Part shown: piece by piece, positions 14,861 through 21,406 of the stretch | How the letters are laid out: each line of letters begins with the position of its first letter | Numbering within the stretch: the stretch's first letter is position 1 | From: Bacillota bacterium | GTDB lineage: Bacteria; Bacillota; Clostridia; Lachnospirales; Lachnospiraceae | DNA length: 27,555 bases | Assembly (NCBI GenBank): GCA_023409535.1 | Contig: JAEYGZ010000022.1 | Span: 1-27,555 of the forward strand | Direction of reading: 5' to 3' | Position numbers and translations under genes: made by a program | Notes under the pieces: generated by a model | The model's database searches: none | Seen by the model: the letters and a program-made list of their open reading frames with translations, nothing else | Told to the model about the DNA's origin: nothing

Positions 14861-17800
14861 ATGCAGACGCTTAAATTTGATGAGTTTATTCGTTCAATCA
14901 AACAGAATAAGGATACAACACACTCGTTGCTTTTAGGTGCAGGAGCTTCGGTGGAGTCAGGTATACCATCAGCATCTGAATGTATTTGGGATTGGAAGCA
15001 CGAAATTTTCATTTCTCAAAATCCAACATTGGTAGATTCTTTTAAGAACGTTAAGGTGGATAATGTCCGCATTGCGATTCAAAATTGGTTGGATTCTCAA
15101 ATGATTTATCCTCTTGCGAATTCTGATGAAGAGTATTCATTCTTTGCTGAAAAGGCATATCCTATTGAGGATGACCGTAGAAAATACTTTCAACATTTGA
15201 CTGAAAATAAAAATCCAAGTTTAGGGTACCATTTAACTGCTATGCTTGCTGAAACAGGATGGATAAAGAGTGTCTGGACAACTAACTTTGATGGCTTATC
15301 CTTGAAAGCAGCACATCAATATCACTTGACACCTGTGGAAGTTACATTGGAATCACAGGAGCGTATTCATAGATCCGATGTGAACAAGGAATTACTTTGC
15401 GTAGCTCTTCATGGCGATTACAAATATGGGACATTAAAAAATACTGATACTGAACTCGATTCTCAGAGTGATGTACTAATAAAAGCTTTACAATATGAAC
15501 TTGCACAGAGAAATCTTATCGTCATTGGATATAGTGGACGCGATAGATCTCTGATGGCAGCATTAAAAGATGCTTATTCCCAACCCGGGGTAGGTAGATT
15601 ATATTGGTGTGGATATGGGACGAATTGTCCTCCTACTGTCGAAGAATTATTGGATGTTGTAGCTGCCAACGGAAGACAGAGTTTCTATATCCCCACGGAC
15701 GGATTCGATAAAACTATGCTTCTTCTATCGCGGCACTGTATGAGTGATAACGCTACTTTTCTTAATCGGATAGATGCTCTTTTGAATACATTGGGAGAAC
15801 ATACAGACCTTACTTCAACACCTTTTCAAGAATCGACAGGCACGCTTAAAAAGATTGTTAAAACGAACATGTATCCGATAAGCTTTCCATCTACTTGCTA
15901 TCAGTTCAAATTGAAATATCTTGCTGATGAAAAGCCGTGGAGCATTTGCGAAGCTCTCTCGGAACATAACATAATTGCGATTCCTTATAAGGATTTAGTA
16001 TATGCTTGGGGTGCGAAAGAAAAAATAGCCGAAATATGTTCAGATAGACTGATAGGGAGTATCGATGTTACTCCATTTACCAGAGAACTTGTGCTTCAAA
16101 ACAAAATTTTTAGAGAACTGTTACTTCGGGCAGTAACAAGAATATTAGCTGAAAGAAAAGGTTTTTCTTTCGCTAAAGATAAAATTTGGGATTCAAAGGA
16201 TGCTAAGAAGGTATTTTTTTATCGAATTGACAACATTCCAATTCATGCATATCTAGGCGTTCAATTATCTTTGGAATTTGACTATAAATATACATACGTA
16301 TCCTTTGCGCCAGCATACCACTTCAGAGATTCAGATATATACACAAGATCTGCCATTAAATCGTTTGCGGATTTGTTTTCGGCAAAGATTAATGGAGCTA
16401 AGCCAAATCTTTCTATCAATAATTATATTGATGAATGGGCAAGCGTTCTTATTGGCAACAACGCAGTAAAAACATATTTTCCCGATGAAAGTAAAGATAA
16501 ATTCTCTTTTATTTTTGGTGCGAATAGTGCATTAATTGGGGTGAATAGCAATTCGGGAAGCTATCAATTAAATTTACCTGTTTCGATTAACCCCAAAAGA
16601 ATAATCATGAACGGAATCGAATGCCGCGACCCCGAATTAACTTTCTTTAACTCACAGCAAAATAAGATGGTCAATGATTTTCATCCGATGAGAGGATTAT
16701 CACAAAATAACCCTTACGATTTTCCTTTAAATGATAAAGTGTTACGGTCATCAATTAACATAGGGGTGCTCTGTCCACAGAACTATTCATCTGAATTTTA
16801 TGTTTTTTTGAATGCATTGAATAGTAGACACTCTGTAAATTTCAATGTCGATTATGTCCTTCCGTTCCCTGGCTTTTATAGTGCTTTTAAGGTTGGATTA
16901 AATATTCCATTAACAACTGCACCGCAATGGCTAAGTATAAATTCAACAAACAATACTGACATAAAAGAGGCGGCAAAAGAATTCGGACGTAGCATTATAT
17001 ATCAGCTTGAGAAACTAAGCTCACAACAAACTGATGTTGTCCTTATCTACATACCCAATGAATATGAATATCTAACCTCATTTTCAGATGATTTTGAAAA
17101 CTATGATTTGCATAACTTTGTTAAGGCACATGCTGTCCAAAAGAATATTGCAACGCAATTTGTTCGAGAAAAAACAATTGAAAGTGATTTGCGCTGTCAA
17201 ATAATGTGGGCATTGTCCCTTGCTATATATGTAAAGTCTTGTCGTATTCCATGGGTGATCTCTGGCTTGCGAGAAGACACAGCCTTTGCTGGAATTGGAT
17301 ACAGCATCAATAAATCTGCTACGGGAACTGATATAATTGTGGGATGTAGCCACATCTATTCGGCAGATGGGCAAGGCTTGAAGTATAAACTTTCAAAGCT
17401 TAATGAGGTTGTATTAGACCGTAGAAAAAATCCGTTTTTGACGGAAAATGAGGCGTATAAACTTGGACTTAACATAAAGGAGCTATTTTATAAATCTTTT
17501 ACCGAACTTCCCAAGAGGGTTGTAATTCATAAACGAACTCCATTTAGGAAAGAGGAAATTGATGGACTTGTAAAGTGCCTTTCATCAGCAGGGATCACCG
17601 ATATTGAACTATTGGAAATTAATTATGAGGATGATATAAGATGCTTCGAGTTTTCAAAGAATTTCGCTATTGATGGATTTCCTGTTCGGCGAGGATTGTG
17701 TTTTCCACTAAATGAAAACACCATGCAGTTATACACTCATGGTATTGCACCGTCAATAAGAAATCCGAACTTTAAGTATATCCAAGGTGGCAAGACAATT

Positions 17801-18013
17801 CCACTTCCGTTAAAAATAGTCAAGCACTATGGCTCGGGTGATATGGCGCAAATTGCATCCGAAATTTTAGGATTATCCAAAATGAATTGGAATAGTTTTG
17901 GGCTTTACTCCAAATTGCCGTGTACAATAGAATCCTCCAATGAGATAGCTCGTATTGGATGGTTACTTTCGCAATATGAAGGTTCAATTTATGATTATCG
18001 TTTCTTTATGTAG
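14861..18013 (+). CDS. Single-chain SIR2-APAZ-prokaryotic Argonaute (fused SPARSA-type defence protein)
   Basis: A 1050-aa fusion. The N-terminal SIR2 domain (about 1-290) shows the NAD-binding GAGASVESG (26-34), TTNFDG (N142) and ALHGD (H184), the residues expected for NAD hydrolysis. The middle (about 330-610) fits the APAZ region of short-Argonaute partners. The C-terminal third is pAgo: MID (about 620-775, with HAVQKNIATQF, a 5'-phosphate guide-binding type motif) and PIWI (about 780-1050, with PKRVVIHKRTPF and the terminal YDYRFFM). The PIWI catalytic aspartates are missing: AGIGYS replaces the GxD motif and VVIHKRTPF lacks the second Asp. So it should bind guide and target without cutting. 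In characterised relatives, RNA-guided recognition of invader DNA activates SIR2 to drain NAD and abort infection. It is normally a single-gene system; here it is the first cargo gene inside a Tn7-like island. Confidence 0.88.
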   Translation: MQTLKFDEFIRSIKQNKDTTHSLLLGAGASVESGIPSASECIWDWKHEIFISQNPTLVDSFKNVKVDNVRIAIQNWLDSQMIYPLANSDEEYSFFAEKAYPIEDDRRKYFQHLTENKNPSLGYHLTAMLAETGWIKSVWTTNFDGLSLKAAHQYHLTPVEVTLESQERIHRSDVNKELLCVALHGDYKYGTLKNTDTELDSQSDVLIKALQYELAQRNLIVIGYSGRDRSLMAALKDAYSQPGVGRLYWCGYGTNCPPTVEELLDVVAANGRQSFYIPTDGFDKTMLLLSRHCMSDNATFLNRIDALLNTLGEHTDLTSTPFQESTGTLKKIVKTNMYPISFPSTCYQFKLKYLADEKPWSICEALSEHNIIAIPYKDLVYAWGAKEKIAEICSDRLIGSIDVTPFTRELVLQNKIFRELLLRAVTRILAERKGFSFAKDKIWDSKDAKKVFFYRIDNIPIHAYLGVQLSLEFDYKYTYVSFAPAYHFRDSDIYTRSAIKSFADLFSAKINGAKPNLSINNYIDEWASVLIGNNAVKTYFPDESKDKFSFIFGANSALIGVNSNSGSYQLNLPVSINPKRIIMNGIECRDPELTFFNSQQNKMVNDFHPMRGLSQNNPYDFPLNDKVLRSSINIGVLCPQNYSSEFYVFLNALNSRHSVNFNVDYVLPFPGFYSAFKVGLNIPLTTAPQWLSINSTNNTDIKEAAKEFGRSIIYQLEKLSSQQTDVVLIYIPNEYEYLTSFSDDFENYDLHNFVKAHAVQKNIATQFVREKTIESDLRCQIMWALSLAIYVKSCRIPWVISGLREDTAFAGIGYSINKSATGTDIIVGCSHIYSADGQGLKYKLSKLNEVVLDRRKNPFLTENEAYKLGLNIKELFYKSFTELPKRVVIHKRTPFRKEEIDGLVKCLSSAGITDIELLEINYEDDIRCFEFSKNFAIDGFPVRRGLCFPLNENTMQLYTHGIAPSIRNPNFKYIQGGKTIPLPLKIVKHYGSGDMAQIASEILGLSKMNWNSFGLYSKLPCTIESSNEIARIGWLLSQYEGSIYDYRFFM

Positions 18014-18095
18014 AAGAGATTGAACGTCTCATTTTGTTTATGAAGTAAAGCCTAGCTAGGAAAATTTGAATTTGTGATGGAGGTATCTGTTAATA

Positions 18096-18482
18096 TTGAA
18101 AATAAAAATAGATTTTTTTCAAGATGATTTAATTAAATCTATAGGCGCTGGTATCTATAAGATTAGCGTTGACAAAAATGGAAAATCTAAGGTTCTTTAT
18201 GTTGGCGAATCAGTTTTTGTAATAGTGCGTTGTGCATCGCATCTCTACAAGTTAAAAAAGCATCCAGAATATTTGGGTTTTACAGATGAAACAATTGAAG
18301 ATCTTTGCATCGAGTTGAAATTTAGAGTAATTGAAGAAATTAATGATACAATGCGAAGAAAAGCAAGAGAAAAGGAGTTGATTAAAAATGAAAAGCCACT
18401 AAGTCAAAATGGAATAAGTGATCGACAAAAAAGTGTAGAAGAAAAAATTAGAGCACTTACAGAGTTCTTGAGTAACTTATAG
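18096..18482 (+). CDS. GIY-YIG-like nuclease domain protein
   Basis: A 128-aa protein with features of a GIY-YIG fold: GIYKISVDKNGKSKVLYVGES (a GIY then YVG pair), an Arg and His downstream (VRCASHLYKL), a Glu-rich helix ending REKELIKNEKPLSQNG, where the E-x2-I-x3-P-L-x-Q/N tail is typical. Such domains cut DNA with a single metal ion. The start is TTG at 18096; a GGAGG at 18079-18083 is about 12 bases away, longer than ideal, so the start is uncertain. It follows the SIR2-pAgo gene by 82 bases on the same strand and precedes the papain-like gene by 46. Its role with those genes is unknown; it may be an independent defence effector. Confidence 0.65.
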   Translation: MKIKIDFFQDDLIKSIGAGIYKISVDKNGKSKVLYVGESVFVIVRCASHLYKLKKHPEYLGFTDETIEDLCIELKFRVIEEINDTMRRKAREKELIKNEKPLSQNGISDRQKSVEEKIRALTEFLSNL

Positions 18483-18528
18483 GGTTATTCAAGCTGGTTA
18501 AGTAGATCGAATTTGATTTGGAGAAAAA

Positions 18529-18975
18529 ATGAGAAATCAAGATATATATAATATTGCTGTATCTTTTCATGCGGCAATATTAGAGGCAAAATATAATAGA
18601 AAGTTTGATAGAAGAGATAGAATGAGTAATTTCCCTGCTGGTTGCTGCGATGACTCGTGTGATCTTTTAGCATATTATCTTTATAATGCATATGAAATTA
18701 ATACGAAACAGGGAAATGGTATATATCGTGATAATAATAACCCTAATAACACTACGAATCATGCGTGGCTAGTAATGGGTGATGGTACAATTATTGATAT
18801 TACCATAAATCAGTTTGAGTTCTTTTCAAAATATACCGAAGGAGTATATGTCGGAAAGGAAAATTCTTTTTACAAACACCTTGAAGGCAACCGAATTTAT
18901 GAAAATTATGACATCATACAGAGTGCGCGATTATGGAATGATTATCAAATCATAATGAGTAGAATAGTCTTATAA
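18529..18975 (+). CDS. Papain/transglutaminase-like hypothetical protein
   Basis: A 148-aa protein. Three segments suggest a cysteine-protease-like fold: FPAGCCDDSCDLLAYYL (around residue 38, catalytic-type Cys at the start of a helix), NHAWLVMGDG (His) and TIIDITINQF (Asp), in the Cys-His-Asp order of papain/transglutaminase-like proteins. I cannot name a specific family. The ribosome binding site is GGAG with 6-base spacing. It lies 46 bases after the GIY-YIG-like gene, so the two may be co-transcribed. It could be a processing or deamidating enzyme in a small two-gene module, but no substrate is visible. Confidence 0.6.
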   Translation: MRNQDIYNIAVSFHAAILEAKYNRKFDRRDRMSNFPAGCCDDSCDLLAYYLYNAYEINTKQGNGIYRDNNNPNNTTNHAWLVMGDGTIIDITINQFEFFSKYTEGVYVGKENSFYKHLEGNRIYENYDIIQSARLWNDYQIIMSRIVL

Positions 18976-19150
18976 ATTCCAAATTGTGGGGAAAACTGAA
19001 TTTCTTATTATGTTTATTAAGAAGAGGCATACACGACCATCCACCTGAGGACATAAAAATATGGAACGAGATAAAAATGATTAACACACTCTCTGATGTT
19101 TATCTTTGTTCAAAAGAAATGTTGTGGTACAGTTAAGAAAGGCGATGAAT

Positions 19151-19897
19151 ATGAAATTTACACATAGGCAACCTCAAACTTGGCAGGAACTCCAAAACCT
19201 AACAGCAGAATATCTAACTGTTGCTGGCTATACAGCAACTACGCCATATGAACTGAATACAGCAAGAGGAAAAGTTGAAGTTGACGTTTATATTGAAGCA
19301 CCACATGAATTAGTAAAGCACATAATATGTGAATGTAAATATTGGGGGACTCCTGTTACTAAAGAAAAAATCCATGCGTTTAGAACAGTCATACATGATT
19401 GTGGTGCAGAATTAGGTATTATTATTTCGAAAAATGGTTATCAGTCTGGGGCCATTGAAGCTGCGACATTCTCAAATGTCAGACTTGAAACCTGGGAGAG
19501 TTTTTTAAATATTATTATGGACAAATGGATTGATAATCGCTTATGGGCAATAAAAGAAATGGCAGCTCGTGTCATGAGTTATTCTGATGGATATACTTAT
19601 AGAACCGAAGAGTTAACAGCCGAAGAATATCCGCTTTATCGACATGCATGCAATAGCGCTTTAACTATAACAGAGCAGTGTATGCTTATTTTAAAATCCG
19701 ACTTGTTAAATGACAGTTCAATATTAGATCGTCTTGCAATACAGCAACAATATCAGGATATAGAAGCTTACTTGAATGAGTTGTTCAAAAAGCTTCAGGA
19801 AACACTTGAGATATTAGAAAAACTAAGCGTCAAACCTGATAAGCCCGATAGGTTTATATCGACTATGAAAATGTATATGGAAAATGCTGATGATTAG
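19151..19897 (+). CDS. Mrr-like restriction endonuclease domain protein
   Basis: A 248-aa protein whose N-terminal half is a PD-(D/E)xK nuclease: VEVDVYIE (Asp) followed by HIICECKYWGTPVTKEKIHAF (E-x-K as ECK), then a GAELGIIISKNGYQSGA segment typical of Mrr-type endonucleases. The C-terminal half is helical, with a possible coiled coil (about 195-235). The ATG at 19151 is chosen because AGAAAGG lies 8 bases upstream; in-frame earlier starts at 19106 and 19145 are poorly placed. It may restrict modified or foreign DNA. It is the last gene of the cargo before the transposition operon; a 175-base gap separates it from the papain-like gene. Confidence 0.75.
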   Translation: MKFTHRQPQTWQELQNLTAEYLTVAGYTATTPYELNTARGKVEVDVYIEAPHELVKHIICECKYWGTPVTKEKIHAFRTVIHDCGAELGIIISKNGYQSGAIEAATFSNVRLETWESFLNIIMDKWIDNRLWAIKEMAARVMSYSDGYTYRTEELTAEEYPLYRHACNSALTITEQCMLILKSDLLNDSSILDRLAIQQQYQDIEAYLNELFKKLQETLEILEKLSVKPDKPDRFISTMKMYMENADD

Positions 19898-20018
19898 CTT
19901 ACAAATCCATCAATTATATTGTATTAAAGGTTCATTTTGGTAAATACTTTAATTACCGATTCAGTGTGAGTAGCTATCCTAACGTGTCGAGTGAAAAGCG
20001 CTTCTATTACAATTAAAC

Positions 20019-20068
20019 TGATATGTACCCCCTTTACTGGTACTGTCCAGTAAAGGGGGTACATATCA
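20019..20068. mobile_element. 50-bp palindromic mini-insertion flanked by AAC direct repeats
   Basis: Two perfect 22-bp inverted arms (20019-20040 and 20047-20068) start with TGATATGTACCCCC and enclose only TACTGT. The element begins with TG, ends with CA, and is flanked on both sides by the direct triplet AAC (20016-20018 and 20069-20071). This looks like a target-site duplication of the size made by IS3-family elements, and TGnACCCC-like ends with an inner TGGACA also fit that family. It is probably a collapsed IS (paired ends only) or a MITE. A strong hairpin acting as terminator is an alternative. Confidence 0.65.
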
Positions 20069-20159
20069 AACTTTGTCTGTAGGCGTTTTTTACGGCTTAA
20101 AAAAACTATTCTATATATTGTGTTCTAAAAGTAATTTACACTAGATAGAGTATTTTTAC

Positions 20160-20188
20160 TTGACATGGAAATAAATGGAGCATATAAT
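20160..20188 (+). promoter_or_regulatory. Consensus sigma-A promoter of the tns operon
   Basis: TTGACA (20160-20165) and TATAAT (20183-20188) match both consensus boxes perfectly, with the ideal 17-base spacer. Transcription should start near 20195, giving a leader of about 350 nt before tnsA. A perfect promoter is unusual for a transposase operon and suggests control at a later step. Confidence 0.85.
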
Positions 20189-20303
20189 TGCTCTGAAAGA
20201 TATTTTGATTCTGTATTTCTAGAATGTTTAAAGCCAATTTATAAAAATAAAGGGTGCAATTTAGAAATTAGCAAAATATTTTATAACTTAGTATTCATGT
20301 TTT

Positions 20304-20408
20304 AACGGAGGTAATTTTTTCTTTTTTAACGGAGGTAATTTTTCTTTTTTAACGGAGGTAATTTTTTCTTTTTCATCGGAGGTAATTTTTTTCTTTTTAA
20401 ACGGAGGT
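20304..20408 (+). repeat. Five tandem 24-bp repeats, each with a Shine-Dalgarno-like CGGAGGT
   Basis: CGGAGGT occurs at 20306, 20330, 20353, 20377 and 20402 (spacings 24, 23, 24 and 25). Units read AACGGAGGTAATTTTTTC followed by a T-rich tract; the fifth diverges after GGAGGTG. All lie on the same strand inside the predicted tns leader RNA. The first four lack any ATG/GTG/TTG at translation distance; only the fifth has one. They may be decoy ribosome sites, standby sites, or DNA-binding sites for TnsB or a regulator. Confidence 0.9.
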
Positions 20409-20415
20409 GTTTTAT

Positions 20416-20434
20416 CATATGGTATTACCATATG
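20416..20434. promoter_or_regulatory. Palindrome at the end of the GGAGGT array
   Basis: CATATGGTA-T-TACCATATG is a perfect 9-bp inverted repeat with a one-base centre. It lies just after the fifth GGAGGT and covers the start of the short ORF at 20419. It could be an operator or part of a leader RNA fold. Confidence 0.6.
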
Positions 20435-20469
20435 GTTGGGATATCTTTTTCTTTTTTTACATTTTCTAA
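20419..20469 (+). CDS. Possible 16-aa Phe-rich leader peptide
   Basis: ATG at 20419 encodes MVLPYGWDIFFFFYIF and then TAA. The fifth GGAGGT (20403-20408) lies 10 bases upstream, a workable ribosome binding site. The peptide has six Phe in its last nine residues. It sits in the leader between promoter and tnsA, so translation could regulate the operon. The T-rich DNA could also produce such a peptide by chance, so this is tentative. Confidence 0.3.
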   Translation: MVLPYGWDIFFFFYIF

Positions 20470-20542
20470 ACAAAAATCCTATATATTCACATAATTTACT
20501 TAAATCATGTTATCAAAACAATAAAAAGTTAAGGAGGTTTTT

Positions 20543-21406
20543 ATGCCAAGACGAAGAAGCAATTTAACTAAAGAGAAAATTGCTAAGTTGATAAAGGCAG
20601 GCCGCGGCCAAGGTGAAAAAGAAGAGTATATACCTTGGTCACAAATTGGAGATTTTTCATCTTTAGGAAGAGGGAATCGTGTTATTGCACCTAGAAATAA
20701 ACGAGTCCATCATTTTCATAGTGATCTAGAAAGAGATTATTTCTTTTATCAGCTCTGGAATGACGATATCGATGATCTCCAGGAACAAAAACCGTTACGT
20801 CCTGCGGAGGAGACTGTCCGCATAGCCAAAGAATTAGGTTATAAGCCCCCCAAACCCTATAACAGTGGATGTGATTTTATAATGTCGACAGATATGTATG
20901 TAATAATGATTATTGACAATATAAAAATCAAAAAGGCTTATACTGTCAAGTATAAAAAAGAACTCAAAAAAAGGCGGGTTTTAGAGAAACTTGCAATTGA
21001 AGAAACTTATTGGGGATACCGGGATGTACCTTATGAAATTATCACTGAGGAAAGTTTCAACCGTGTAGCTGCACGGAATATTTCATTTTTGTTCTCACAT
21101 GCGATACTGAAGCCTGAAATAAATGAGGAAGTAATTGACCATATTTATAATGAACTAGTTGATTCAATATTCTATCATAAGGGCAAAGGGGTAAGATTAT
21201 GCGATATATGTAAGGGTATTGATACAAGGAACGGATACGAAATGGGTTTTACATTGAGACTTTTCTTTTATTTCGCTGCTTTGAAAGATATTCCTATTAA
21301 GCTGGAGCGCTTAATCGTAGGAACTTGCATAGTTGATGAAGTAGTTGACTATAAAACCTTTGAAAAAATGCTGAAAGGTGAGAGAGCTAGTGGAGATATT
21401 ATGTAA
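20543..21406 (+). CDS. tnsA: Tn7-like transposase endonuclease subunit TnsA
   Basis: A 287-aa TnsA, the restriction-enzyme-like subunit that cuts the 5' ends of the transposon and works with TnsB for cut-and-paste movement. The nuclease core (about 55-170) shows E63 in SDLERDYF, D117 in FIMSTDMYV and K136 in AYTVKYKKEL, followed by RRVLEKLAIEETYWGYRDVPYEIITEE typical of TnsA. In Tn7 the lysine is preceded by Gln two residues earlier; here that residue is Thr134. The C-terminal half is the TnsA winged-helix/TnsC-binding part. Ribosome binding site AAGGAGG is 5-6 bases from ATG. It starts the tnsABC-tniQ operon and overlaps tnsB by 17 bases. The frameshifted fragment at 14214 is a diverged relative of its N-terminus. 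Confidence 0.92.
   Translation: MPRRRSNLTKEKIAKLIKAGRGQGEKEEYIPWSQIGDFSSLGRGNRVIAPRNKRVHHFHSDLERDYFFYQLWNDDIDDLQEQKPLRPAEETVRIAKELGYKPPKPYNSGCDFIMSTDMYVIMIIDNIKIKKAYTVKYKKELKKRRVLEKLAIEETYWGYRDVPYEIITEESFNRVAARNISFLFSHAILKPEINEEVIDHIYNELVDSIFYHKGKGVRLCDICKGIDTRNGYEMGFTLRLFFYFAALKDIPIKLERLIVGTCIVDEVVDYKTFEKMLKGERASGDIM

Larger units (their letters stand above)
19898..20542. other. Long leader and spacer upstream of the tns operon
   Basis: A 645-base gene-poor stretch. It holds a 50-bp palindromic insertion (20019-20068), a consensus promoter (20160-20188), five tandem GGAGGT repeats (20304-20408), a small palindrome (20416-20434) overlapping a short ORF (20419-20469), and the tnsA ribosome binding site AAGGAGG (20531-20537). 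The left terminus of the intact Tn7-like element should be near here, but I could not find a clear array like those at 14087 and 27441. Confidence 0.6.

Noticed and set aside
20165..20305. A 46-codon ORF beginning ATGGAAATAAATGG
   Set aside because: Its ATG overlaps the -35 box and it contains the -10 box of the consensus promoter, and it has no ribosome binding site.
20288..20473. Lys/Pro-rich 61-aa ORF on the minus strand
   Set aside because: It is the translated shadow of the tandem GGAGGT/T-rich repeats, without a ribosome binding site.
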